A stretch of DNA of 32,265 bases, taken from positions 1 to 32,265 of the forward strand of contig CACYSA010000014.1 in NCBI GenBank assembly GCA_902777015.1, given 5' to 3'. Positions 9,784 to 17,734 of the stretch are shown here, one piece after another. This stretch comes from an uncultured Erysipelotrichaceae bacterium (GTDB taxonomy: Bacteria; Bacillota_I; Bacilli_A; RFN20; CAG-826). The notes below the pieces were generated by a model that was given only the letters and a program-made list of their open reading frames with translations, was not told the DNA's origin and did no database searches. Position numbers and translations under genes: made by a program. Each line of letters opens with the position of its first letter. Position 1 is the first letter of the stretch.

Positions 9784-11403
9784 ATGGACATTATTGAAAA
9801 TCTCAAACTTAAAATACAAGCTGCCGTTTTAGCCCTTGGTCAAGAAGTTAACTTAAACGACATCATTATCGAGAAGAGCAAAGATGAAGCTCATGGTGAT
9901 TATGCAACTAACGCCGCCATGAAATTTTCTAGATTATTTGCTAAAGCTCCACGTGATGTTGCAAACATGATTATTGGTCAAATTAACATGGACGGTATCG
10001 ATAAAGTCGAAATCGCTGGTCCAGGTTTTATCAACTTCTTTATGAAGCATGATTCCTTGCAAGCGTTCGTTAGTAAGATCATTAGCGAAGAAGATAACTA
10101 TGGTCGTTCACCAAAGAAAAACTTCAAAGTTAACGTTGAATTTGTCAGCGCTAATCCAACTGGTTTATTACACGTTGGTACCGCTAGAGGTGCAGCGATT
10201 GGTGATAGCATTTCTCGTATTTTAGATTTCGCTGGTTATGATGTCACCAAAGAATACTATATTAATGACGCTGGTAGCCAAATTACTAATCTTGCCTTAT
10301 CTATTCAAGCAAGATACAAAGGCTTATTTGGTATCGAAGAAGAAATCCCAGCGGATGGTTATGCTGGTCATGATATTTATGAAATCGCTGAATCAATTAA
10401 AAATGAAATCGGCGATGAAGCATTAAAGATGGAAGACGCCATTCCTTTCTTTAAAGAAAAAGGCGTTAAGATTGAACTCGATAGAATTATTAAAGACTTA
10501 GATTTGTTCAGAGTTAAATTCGATGTTTTCTCTTCAGAGAAAGCTATTAGAAGCGATAACGCTATCGAAAAGGAACTCGAATTCCTCAAGAAATATACTT
10601 ACAAGCAAGATGACGCTTTATATTTAAAGACATCTGATTTTATCGATGATAAAGATCGTGTCGTTCAAAAGAGCAATGGTGACTACACCTATTTCTTACC
10701 TGATATTTGCTATCACGTTAATAAATTGTCTCGTGGTTTCGACGCTCTTATCGATGTGTTAGGTGCTGACCATCACGGCTATATCAATAGAATGAAATCT
10801 GCATTAATGATGCATGGTTACAAAGAAGATATTCTCCATGTTGAATTAATCCAAATGGTGAGATTCTTAAAGGATGGTCAAGAATACAAAGCTAGCAAAA
10901 GAAGAGGGGACGCTATCACATTAAGAGATGTTTGTGAAGAAGTTGGTGTTGATGCTATGCGCTATTTCTTTGCAATGCGTGCGCCATCATCTCACTTAGA
11001 TTTCGATATGGATTTAGCTAAAGAACAAAGCTCAAATAACCCTGTTTATTATGCTCAATATGCTCATGCAAGATTATGTTCTATCCTCGAACAAGGTAAG
11101 GACATTCCTTTTGATGAAAGTGCTAAATTATTAAATCAACCATCAGAAATGGCTTTATTAAAACATCTAGCGGATTTTGCTAATGTCGTTAACGATGCCG
11201 CTAAAGATAAAGCCCCATATAAGATTACTAACTACGTTCATACATTAGCGGAACTAGTTCACGCTTTCTATAATGAATGCCGTGTTATTGATCAAAGCAA
11301 TAAAGAACTCAGTGGTTCACGTCTTGCTTTAGTTAAAGCAAGTAAAATAGTGTTAAAGAATGCGCTTGCCCTTGTCGGTGTCAGCGCTCCAATACATATG
11401 TAG
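9784..11403 (+). CDS. argS: Arginyl-tRNA synthetase
   Basis: ArgRS charges tRNA-Arg. The protein is 539 aa from the ATG at 9784, a little shorter than the common 550-580. The frame is open further upstream inside ispF, but that stretch is a shadow. The N-terminal Add1-like domain includes DEAHGDYATNAAM. The catalytic domain has FVSANPTGLLHVGTARGAA; the HIGH-equivalent at 130-133 reads HVGT rather than HxGH or HxGN. The KMSKS-equivalent near residue 370 reads KASKR. A DALR anticodon-binding region ends the protein. It sits 1 nt after ispF. A GGGAGG SD for rpoE overlaps its stop. Confidence 0.96.
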   Translation: MDIIENLKLKIQAAVLALGQEVNLNDIIIEKSKDEAHGDYATNAAMKFSRLFAKAPRDVANMIIGQINMDGIDKVEIAGPGFINFFMKHDSLQAFVSKIISEEDNYGRSPKKNFKVNVEFVSANPTGLLHVGTARGAAIGDSISRILDFAGYDVTKEYYINDAGSQITNLALSIQARYKGLFGIEEEIPADGYAGHDIYEIAESIKNEIGDEALKMEDAIPFFKEKGVKIELDRIIKDLDLFRVKFDVFSSEKAIRSDNAIEKELEFLKKYTYKQDDALYLKTSDFIDDKDRVVQKSNGDYTYFLPDICYHVNKLSRGFDALIDVLGADHHGYINRMKSALMMHGYKEDILHVELIQMVRFLKDGQEYKASKRRGDAITLRDVCEEVGVDAMRYFFAMRAPSSHLDFDMDLAKEQSSNNPVYYAQYAHARLCSILEQGKDIPFDESAKLLNQPSEMALLKHLADFANVVNDAAKDKAPYKITNYVHTLAELVHAFYNECRVIDQSNKELSGSRLALVKASKIVLKNALALVGVSAPIHM

Positions 11404-11416
11404 GGAGGACATTTTT

Positions 11417-11830
11417 ATGTCAAAATCATTATTAGAATACGCTTACGATTACGTAAGCCAACAAACCCAACCAAGCAAGTTTGCGGACATTTGGGCCTAT
11501 TGCATTAAAGAAGCAGGCTTAAATGATGAAGAAGCAACTGCTAAAGTTTCAAGATTCTACACAAACTTAATGCTTGATGGTCGTTTCGTCACCTTAGGCG
11601 AAAATGAATGGGACCTCAGAACACGTCAAAAATTTGAAAAGGTCCACATCGATATGAGTGAAGTGTATTCCGATGTCGAAACTTCTGATGACGATAGTGA
11701 AGAAGAAGAGGAAGAAGCAGAATACAATAAACCATTCGAAGAAGAGAAACCTGAAAAAGAAGAAGACTTCGATTCTGATGAAGAAAACGAAGAGTCCGAA
11801 GAAGAACTAAAAGAGGATAACGAATTCTAA
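11417..11830 (+). CDS. rpoE: DNA-directed RNA polymerase delta subunit
   Basis: The delta subunit is specific to low-GC Gram-positive bacteria; it speeds RNA polymerase recycling and alters promoter selectivity. The protein is 137 aa. An N-terminal HARE-HTH domain (about 1-75, with FADIWAYCIKEAG and FYTNLMLDGRFVTLGENEWDLR) is followed by a disordered, extremely acidic tail from about residue 84 made almost entirely of D and E. The start at 11417 is set by the SD GGGAGG (11403-11408); the upstream part of the frame lies within argS. The stop overlaps the next ATG by one base. This gene is a useful lineage marker for Bacilli. Confidence 0.95.
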   Translation: MSKSLLEYAYDYVSQQTQPSKFADIWAYCIKEAGLNDEEATAKVSRFYTNLMLDGRFVTLGENEWDLRTRQKFEKVHIDMSEVYSDVETSDDDSEEEEEEAEYNKPFEEEKPEKEEDFDSDEENEESEEELKEDNEF

Positions 11831-12780
11831 TGTTTGAAGCGATCATCTCCAAGATTGAGCAATATGATTCGATTGTTATATTCGGTCATCTCAACCCAGA
11901 TGGTGATTGTTATGGCAGTCAAATTGCTCTAAGAAATATTTTAAAAGCAAAGTACCCAACAAAAAGTGTCTACGCTGTTGGTAGTGGGTTAAAAAAGTTT
12001 TTTGATATTCTCGGTGAAATGGACTTTGTTTCCGATGAAATTATTACTAAGTCTTTAGCTATTGTTGTAGACAGTAATGACTTAGGAAGATTAGAAGATC
12101 AAAGAGCGCACAGCGCCCTAGACTTTGCTAAGATTGACCACCATATCGATAACTTTACTTTTAAAGAAGGTCCTGAAGTAATTGATGATAAGGCTACTTC
12201 AACATGCGAATTAATATATAAATTCGCTAAAGAAAATAAATTCGAAATTGATTTTATTTCCGCTAGTGCCCTTTATCTCGGTATGATGACCGATACTGGT
12301 AGATTCCAATTTGCCAACAATTTCGTGCAAATGTTTGATATCGTCAGTGACCTTTGTAAATTAGGTGTCGATCCAATTTTACTTAACAAAACAAACAACA
12401 TGGTGCCTGAAAAGACACTTAGTATTAAGAAATTTGTTTACAACCATACAACTATTAGAAACGATGGTATCGTCTATGCCTTTGCCTCTAAAAAAGATAG
12501 AGACGAATTAGGCGTAACATCCGCTCAAATATGCTCTAATACCTCATTAATCAGTTACGTAATCGACCATCCAATTTGGTTTGTTGCGTCTGAAACAGAT
12601 AATGGTGGTATGCAATGCGAATTACGCAGCAGTATGTTTGATGTCCAAAAAATCGCTACCTATTTCGGTGGAGGTGGGCACACATTTGCTGCCGGTTTTA
12701 CAGTCAAACAATTTAAGGAAGGAATCCTTGAAGAACTAATTGAACTATGCGCTAAAACAATTAGGAAAGGCGGAATCTAA
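11830..12780 (+). CDS. nrnA: NrnA-like DHH/DHHA1 phosphoesterase (oligoribonuclease/pAp phosphatase)
   Basis: NrnA degrades very short RNAs and dephosphorylates pAp to AMP in Firmicutes. The protein is 316 aa. Metal-binding motifs are GHLNPDGDC (H20, D24, D26), VVDSND (D81), the DHH motif at 103-105, and TDTGRF (D155). The DHHA1 substrate-binding motif FGGGGHTFAAGF is near the C-terminus. The start codon overlaps the rpoE stop (TAATG). It is followed after one base by a CysQ-like gene, a second family able to hydrolyse pAp. Confidence 0.9.
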   Translation: MFEAIISKIEQYDSIVIFGHLNPDGDCYGSQIALRNILKAKYPTKSVYAVGSGLKKFFDILGEMDFVSDEIITKSLAIVVDSNDLGRLEDQRAHSALDFAKIDHHIDNFTFKEGPEVIDDKATSTCELIYKFAKENKFEIDFISASALYLGMMTDTGRFQFANNFVQMFDIVSDLCKLGVDPILLNKTNNMVPEKTLSIKKFVYNHTTIRNDGIVYAFASKKDRDELGVTSAQICSNTSLISYVIDHPIWFVASETDNGGMQCELRSSMFDVQKIATYFGGGGHTFAAGFTVKQFKEGILEELIELCAKTIRKGGI

Positions 12781-12781
12781 T

Positions 12782-13558
12782 ATGTGGGAAGAACAACTAA
12801 ACGCTGCTATTGAAGCAGGTGTCAAAGCTATTGATGGTATTCTTAAGATTTATAACAGTGATTTCTCAGTGGAGATTAAAGATGATAATTCACCAGTTAC
12901 ACTCGCTGATAAAAACGCTGATAAAGTGATCAGAGAATATTTACATGAAAAATATCCTGAATATGCTTTCCTTACTGAAGAAAGTGAAGATGATCCAAAA
13001 AGATTAGAAAATGACTTTGTTTGGATTGTTGATCCAGTCGATGGCACAAAAGACTTTGTTGCTAGAGATGGTGGATTTACCACAAACATTGCGCTTGCTT
13101 ATAAACACGAAGCAGTCGTCGGTGTAGTTGTTGTTCCATTAACTGGTGAAGTCTACTTCGCCGCTAAAGGATTAGGTGCCTTCTATCGTAAGGATGGAGT
13201 GACCAAACGTATACACGTCAACGATAAATTGAACGATTTAACCGTTTATAAGAGTGTCTTCCATTCCAAACCAGAAGAAGAAAAAATGTTCGAAAAACAT
13301 AAAGACAGAATTGGTAGAATCGAAAAATGGGGTTCTGCTTTAAAACCATGCCGTATCGCTCAAGGATTAGGCGAATTATCTTATCGTCTAAGCGATGGCA
13401 CAAAAGAATGGGATACCGCTGCTTCACAAGTCATTGTTGAGCAAGCTGGTGGCATCTATCTTAAACCAAATAAGGAACGTATTATGTACAACCGTGTGGA
13501 TGTACACAACCGCGAAGGATACATTATTTGTAACCGCATTGAAAATTTCTTGTTATAA
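12782..13558 (+). CDS. CysQ/inositol monophosphatase-family phosphatase
   Basis: This 258-aa protein is a Mg-dependent, Li-sensitive-type phosphatase of the IMPase fold. Motifs in order: SPVTLADKNAD (37-47), the metal-binding TEES (E66/E67), WIVDPVDGTKDF (81-92), and EWDTAASQVIVEQAGG near 211. The DGTKDF spelling and the SPVTLAD block resemble CysQ (3'(2'),5'-bisphosphate nucleotidase) more than SuhB, so pAp or PAPS is a likely substrate, but an inositol phosphatase role cannot be excluded. The ATG at 12782 is chosen over the upstream TTG because it lies one base after nrnA. It is the last gene of the operon; its stop codon overlaps the -10 of the next gene. Confidence 0.85.
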   Translation: MWEEQLNAAIEAGVKAIDGILKIYNSDFSVEIKDDNSPVTLADKNADKVIREYLHEKYPEYAFLTEESEDDPKRLENDFVWIVDPVDGTKDFVARDGGFTTNIALAYKHEAVVGVVVVPLTGEVYFAAKGLGAFYRKDGVTKRIHVNDKLNDLTVYKSVFHSKPEEEKMFEKHKDRIGRIEKWGSALKPCRIAQGLGELSYRLSDGTKEWDTAASQVIVEQAGGIYLKPNKERIMYNRVDVHNREGYIICNRIENFLL

Positions 13559-13559
13559 T
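13551..13559 (+). promoter_or_regulatory. Extended -10 promoter for the first lipoprotein
   Basis: TGtTATAAT forms an extended -10 within the last codons and stop of the CysQ-like gene. The best -35 candidate, TTGTAA at 13528-13533, is 20 nt away, so the TG extension is probably what makes it work. Confidence 0.45.
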
Positions 13560-13620
13560 ATATAAAGTTTTCTAAACACATAAGTTGTTAGATAAAATGT
13601 TTTTCACGGAGGAAAAAATA

Positions 13621-14442
13621 ATGAAAACAAAATTATTCTCAGTATTAGCTGTTTTTGCTGCGTTAGCATTAACTGCTTGTAATGGTGCCAAAACTTCTAA
13701 TGCACCTGCTGGTACTAGTGCTAAACCAACATCACAAACAACTTCCAAAGCTCCCTCTTCAAAAGGTCCTGTTTGGGGCGATTGGAAAGTAGTTACACCT
13801 GCTACATGTGCAGCTGAAGGTAAAGAAGAACGCACAAATGACCAAGGTGGCAAAGAAGAAAGAAGCATTCCAAAGCTCAAACAACACACATGGACTGCAA
13901 CAGCTGTTGCTGCTTCAGGCGAAGGCGTCGATTATGAAAATATCGAATGTTCAGTTTGCCATGTTAAGGGTTTAAGAGTTGCCGCTGCTAAAGCTACACT
14001 CGATGGTTCTGATAAAGGTGGCGCACCAGAAGGCTGCATCAAACTTAGCAGCAATGGTAATTCAATGTCAGTTGCTATCAATATCCCAGAAGCCAAAACA
14101 GGTAAAATTTACCTCACCGGCGCTATGGACTATTGGTATGATGGCAACAATAACAATGAAACAAGAACATTTGCATCAGTCAAGAATTCTGAAAACACCG
14201 CTAACTTCAAACTCGAAGTTAACGAAGCTGAAATTGATATGAGTGCTAACTTAAATGTTCCATTTGGTGATATTTTCCCAGAAGAAGCTGGTGAAACAGT
14301 TGGCTCTGTGACATATTCACAAATCGGAGATGCTGAAGTTGGTGCAGTTTCATTAAAAGCTGGCCTCAACACCATCAAATTCACACGTGTTGATAGCTAT
14401 AACTTAGCAGTTAAATACTTCACAGTTGTCTTCGCTGCTTAA
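13621..14442 (+). CDS. Surface lipoprotein with Cys-pair motif and beta-sandwich domain, 273 aa
   Basis: A type II signal peptide ends in the lipobox LTAC, with lipidated Cys at residue 20, followed by a T/S/P/K-rich spacer to about 48. Residues 50-120 (WKVVTPATC, then KHTW-like KQHTWT, then CSVCHVKG) resemble short Cys-containing repeats found in clostridial surface proteins, with C63, C110 and C113 as candidate metal or disulfide residues. Residues 140-273 look like a single beta-sandwich, possibly carbohydrate-binding, ending in GLNTIKFTRVDSYNLAVKYF. No catalytic motif is visible. The start at 13621 follows a GGAGG SD (13608-13612); the longer frame to 13585 lacks one. It has its own promoter and terminator, so is probably monocistronic. 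Function is unknown. Confidence 0.85.
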   Translation: MKTKLFSVLAVFAALALTACNGAKTSNAPAGTSAKPTSQTTSKAPSSKGPVWGDWKVVTPATCAAEGKEERTNDQGGKEERSIPKLKQHTWTATAVAASGEGVDYENIECSVCHVKGLRVAAAKATLDGSDKGGAPEGCIKLSSNGNSMSVAINIPEAKTGKIYLTGAMDYWYDGNNNNETRTFASVKNSENTANFKLEVNEAEIDMSANLNVPFGDIFPEEAGETVGSVTYSQIGDAEVGAVSLKAGLNTIKFTRVDSYNLAVKYFTVVFAA

Positions 14443-14460
14443 TTCAAACTAATTAACATA

Positions 14461-14492
14461 AACGGAATCATCATTCGGTGGTTCCGTTTTTT
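14461..14492 (+). terminator. Intrinsic terminator after the first lipoprotein
   Basis: AACGGAA and TTCCGTT pair, and the stem extends inward with G-U pairs, followed by a T6 run ending at 14492. Confidence 0.9.
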
Positions 14493-14546
14493 GTATCACA
14501 TTTATAAAAATGCTGTATATTAATAAGGTATAAAAGAGGATTTATT

Positions 14547-15152
14547 ATGGAAAAATTTTTAAATGCATTAAGTAAACCTGCAAAATGGATCTTTGTCATT
14601 GGTGGCTTCTTCTACGCCGCTTGGTTTGCTATTATGACCGCTACTGGTTTCGGTAACAGTTTTATCTCAGTGATTGCGTCATTAATCATTATGACAATCG
14701 GAACAGCTTTACTCGTTGCAGCACCTTTATTAGTTTTATTGAAAAAAGATAATGCTGGAAAGATGGTATTCCTATTCTTATTAGGATACTGGGTTTTAAC
14801 AACAATCCAAAACTGGCTTGGTACCTCTGCTGGATTAGTCGAATCTAACGATGGTCTTGCTATTGTTGCTGGTATCTTTTCTTTCGTTGCCGGCTTAGGT
14901 GTTGTAGCAGTATTAGTGTTAACAGTTTTAGAAATAATCTTAAAGAAACCAGCTTTACGCTTTGTTAGCTTTTTAGTGTTCTTAGGTGTAATCGCTGTTA
15001 GCTTTTTAGCGGGTTTATTCTTAGTTATCTTATCTGGCACAAATAATGCTTTCTGGCCAAATGGTGTTCAATTCTTAATTCAATACATGATCTTGCCAAT
15101 CATCATTTGTTTCGGTTATATCTACTTTATGGGTTTACCTAACCAAAAGTAA
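14547..15152 (+). CDS. Six-helix membrane protein of unknown function, 201 aa
   Basis: I do not recognise a family. The protein is almost wholly hydrophobic, with probable helices near 14-32, 38-64, 72-90, 104-130, 137-160 and 172-195. Short basic loops such as LKKDNAGK and LKKPALR suggest the loops after helices 2 and 4 face the cytoplasm. There is no signal peptide, P-loop, catalytic motif or conserved charged residue inside the membrane. The SD AGAGG precedes the ATG. It lies between two lipoprotein genes but is bounded by terminators on both sides, so it is probably transcribed alone. A role in the envelope is a guess from position only. Confidence 0.8.
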   Translation: MEKFLNALSKPAKWIFVIGGFFYAAWFAIMTATGFGNSFISVIASLIIMTIGTALLVAAPLLVLLKKDNAGKMVFLFLLGYWVLTTIQNWLGTSAGLVESNDGLAIVAGIFSFVAGLGVVAVLVLTVLEIILKKPALRFVSFLVFLGVIAVSFLAGLFLVILSGTNNAFWPNGVQFLIQYMILPIIICFGYIYFMGLPNQK

Positions 15153-15179
15153 AATTAATACAAATTATTCAACTTATAC

Positions 15180-15209
15180 GTGGCCTTTTCTAAAGAAGGT
15201 CACTTTTTA
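15180..15209 (+). terminator. Intrinsic terminator after the membrane protein
   Basis: GTGGCCTT (15180-15187) pairs with AAGGTCAC (15196-15203), with one G-U pair, followed by TTTTT. Confidence 0.88.
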
Positions 15210-15255
15210 TTTGTAGTAAAATAGTATAGAATACAAAACTAGAGGTAATCGTTTT

Positions 15256-17529
15256 ATGAAGAAAAAACTATTTTTCGGTTCATTACTTGTGCTCGCTTTA
15301 ACTATGGCTGGTTGCCAAAAACCTGCTGAAAGCAATGTTCAATCGTCTGATGGACAACCAACAAGTCAACCAAGTGGTGAATCTCAACAAAGTCAACCAA
15401 GTGGCGGAACATCACAACAAAGCGACATTCCTGCTCCAGCAGCGGGTGCTTTCGCGTTTGATGATGCACAACTCAACACCGTTCAAGAAATCCATACTGC
15501 TAACCAATTAAAGTACTTAAACTTGAATAAAGAGTACTATAGCATGGGTAAATCTGACCTTGATGGCTGTGATGCAATGGGTAATAAAAATGTTTCAACC
15601 CCATTACCAGTTAAAGTCAGTTGGAACTTCACACCTGAAACAGGTAAGAAAGTTTCCAAATACGCTTTCATCTTTGGTCAAAAATCTGATTTAAGTGATG
15701 GCTATGAACTTTCAACTACATCTAAATCACTTGATATCTATAACTCATTCTTAGGCACCAACTATTTTAAAGTCGTTGCTAAATATTCTGATAATTCAGA
15801 AAAAGCATCTGACATTAAAACATTCAAAGTTACTGAAAACGCTCCAAGAAACTTAAACGTTGGTAATCTACCAAACTTCCGTGATATGGGTGGTAGAACA
15901 ACATATGCCGGTGGTAAAGTTAAACAAGGCTTAATCTATCGTGGTGCGGGTAATAACTTCGACATGAGAGGTACCGCTCCAGATGCAGATGCAAAAGAAG
16001 TTTTATTAAATCAATTAAGAGTTAAAACAGAAATCAACGTTGCTAATAGTACTGGTAATAACCTTAACTTAAGCGGCGTTAAAGTTGAAAACGCTTATAT
16101 GGCTTATGGTGCTGTTCCATATTCCAACTTAGCTAGAAACTCCGTGAGAATTAGACAAATCATGGACATCTTAGCCGATGAAACTAAATACCCTGTCTTC
16201 TATCACTGCCGTATCGGCACAGATAGAACTGGTATCACCGGTGTTATGATTGGTGGTTTACTCGGTATTAAATTCAATGAAATCATCCAAGACTATGGTT
16301 TCTCAAACTTCGCTCCAATCGATAACCAAAGATATCCAGGCAAAACTCCAGATGATAATGGCGACGATATAAAGAAATACATCGATGAAATTATCGCTTT
16401 ACCAGGTGAAACATTCCAAGAAAAGACATACCTTGCTCTTCGTATGTTAGGTGTCCCAGCCGCTAAATTAGATACCATTATCAATTTAAATACTGAAGGT
16501 GCAAAAGCTAGCATCCCAGAATATTTCAAAGTTGGTGAAGGTAGTGGTTTAACTTCTTCTGCAACAATCAAGAATGCTACAGATTACAAAACACCTGCTT
16601 CCTACTATGGTGTTTCCGCTAATGGTACAGTTAGTTACAAAGCTACTTTAACCGGTGGTAATAAAGACGTTATTGCTTACTTAGGCTATACAGGTAGTGT
16701 TAGCACAAGTACATCCACAAAATTAGCAAGCTCTCTTACTTTAAAAATCGATGGTGTTGAACAAACAATTAGCAACACCAAGAGTTTATGGCAAGCCGGT
16801 TTCGGTTCCACTCAACAAGACAGCAGAATCGGTTACATGTTCAATATTTTAGGTAGTTATGATTTCACAGCGGGCGAACACACAGTTGAACTCACTGTTA
16901 AATCCGGCACATTCAATATTGCTTCTATCACTATCGCTGATCGTGGTCCAGCCACAGGTGAAGGTGGTCAAGGTGGTCAAGGTGGTCAAGGCGGTCAAGG
17001 TGGCGATACCCCAGCTTCTTCTCCATTAAAAGTTTGGGATGCTGCTGATGTTAAAGCAGGCTTAAGCAACGCTTCCGCTAAGGAAGTTAAAGACACAACA
17101 GGCGATGTTCAATTTACAGTCTATAAACTTGGCACAAAGAATGACTACGTTGAATTCAAATACACAGCTACTGAAGCTAAGAAAGTTGTCTTCAATTACA
17201 CATTCACAACCAAAGCCGGTAATGCTACAAAGACATTCTTCTGGCACCAAGATGCCGCTGTGACAACAGCTGTTAAACATAACGTTTATGTCAATGGCAC
17301 AAAGATTGATGCTCCAGCAGATAGCAACCCAAGTTTCCAAGACTTTGCTGGTGGTGCTGACAAAGTTATCGAATCTGAAGTTGCTGACAGTGGTGCATTA
17401 GCTAATCCTATTACTGTTGCGTTATTCGAATTCGATTTAGTTGCTAACCAAGAAAACGTTATCAAAATTGAATACGTTGGCTCTGGTTATTCAACATATG
17501 TCGCTGGTGCGAACCTCACCGTTAAATAA
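15256..17529 (+). CDS. Lipoprotein with extracytoplasmic tyrosine-phosphatase-like domain, 757 aa
   Basis: The lipobox MAGC (Cys20) is followed by a Q/S/P/G linker to about 60. Domains in order: an Fn3-like beta domain (about 115-195); a phosphatase domain (about 200-410); a beta-sandwich (about 430-565); a GGQ-repeat linker (about 568-585); and a second C-terminal beta-sandwich (590-757). The phosphatase begins with NLPNFRDMGG (204-213) and GLIYRGA, as in the Y_phosphatase3 family, and has an intact HCx5R loop, HCRIGTDRTG, with C318 and R324. A signal peptide puts it outside the membrane. Secreted relatives such as Listeria LipA are known, but substrate (phosphoprotein, phosphoinositide or other phosphoester) is unknown. 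AGAGGT SD and a terminator indicate a single-gene unit. Confidence 0.88.
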   Translation: MKKKLFFGSLLVLALTMAGCQKPAESNVQSSDGQPTSQPSGESQQSQPSGGTSQQSDIPAPAAGAFAFDDAQLNTVQEIHTANQLKYLNLNKEYYSMGKSDLDGCDAMGNKNVSTPLPVKVSWNFTPETGKKVSKYAFIFGQKSDLSDGYELSTTSKSLDIYNSFLGTNYFKVVAKYSDNSEKASDIKTFKVTENAPRNLNVGNLPNFRDMGGRTTYAGGKVKQGLIYRGAGNNFDMRGTAPDADAKEVLLNQLRVKTEINVANSTGNNLNLSGVKVENAYMAYGAVPYSNLARNSVRIRQIMDILADETKYPVFYHCRIGTDRTGITGVMIGGLLGIKFNEIIQDYGFSNFAPIDNQRYPGKTPDDNGDDIKKYIDEIIALPGETFQEKTYLALRMLGVPAAKLDTIINLNTEGAKASIPEYFKVGEGSGLTSSATIKNATDYKTPASYYGVSANGTVSYKATLTGGNKDVIAYLGYTGSVSTSTSTKLASSLTLKIDGVEQTISNTKSLWQAGFGSTQQDSRIGYMFNILGSYDFTAGEHTVELTVKSGTFNIASITIADRGPATGEGGQGGQGGQGGQGGDTPASSPLKVWDAADVKAGLSNASAKEVKDTTGDVQFTVYKLGTKNDYVEFKYTATEAKKVVFNYTFTTKAGNATKTFFWHQDAAVTTAVKHNVYVNGTKIDAPADSNPSFQDFAGGADKVIESEVADSGALANPITVALFEFDLVANQENVIKIEYVGSGYSTYVAGANLTVK
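16963..17004 (+). repeat. 9-bp tandem repeat encoding a GGQ linker
   Basis: GGTGGTCAA occurs four times in a row (the fourth as GGCGGTCAA) plus a partial copy. It encodes (Gly-Gly-Gln)n between two beta-sandwich domains of the phosphatase lipoprotein. Copy number may vary by slippage without changing frame. Confidence 0.95.
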
Positions 17530-17554
17530 TTCAATACAATAACAACAAAACTAT

Positions 17555-17581
17555 AAGACGGCTCTTAGAGTCGTCTTTTTC
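17555..17581 (+). terminator. Intrinsic terminator after the phosphatase lipoprotein
   Basis: AAGACGGCTC pairs with GAGTCGTCTT, with one G-U pair, around a 3-nt loop, then T5. Confidence 0.9.
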
Positions 17582-17638
17582 GTTAATCATCAAAAAATAA
17601 AAATAATATAAATACTCTACTTTTCCTATAAATAGGTT

Positions 17639-17685
17639 TATAATAATTAACGAAAGATAGCAAAAAGTTGAATATTTCGTTCAAC
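17639..17685 (+). promoter_or_regulatory. Promoter -10 and leader hairpin of the Big2 lipoprotein
   Basis: A perfect TATAAT lies at 17639-17644; the -35 is poor. CCTATAAATAGG (17625-17636), an inverted repeat with arms CCTAT/ATAGG, sits just upstream. After the expected start, AGTTGAA (17666-17672) and TTCAACT (17680-17686) form a perfect 7-bp hairpin with a 7-nt loop in the 5' leader. The SD is GAAAGGA shortly before the ATG at 17735. The whole gap 17582-17734 contains no other gene. Confidence 0.5.
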
Positions 17686-17734
17686 TATATGCCCTCAATT
17701 CATATTTGTCATTTCTACAGAAAGGATTTTTAAA

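Noticed and set aside
16963..17004. CRISPR-like direct repeats
   Set aside because: Units are 9 bp, have no spacers and are in frame within a coding region as a Gly-Gly-Gln linker.
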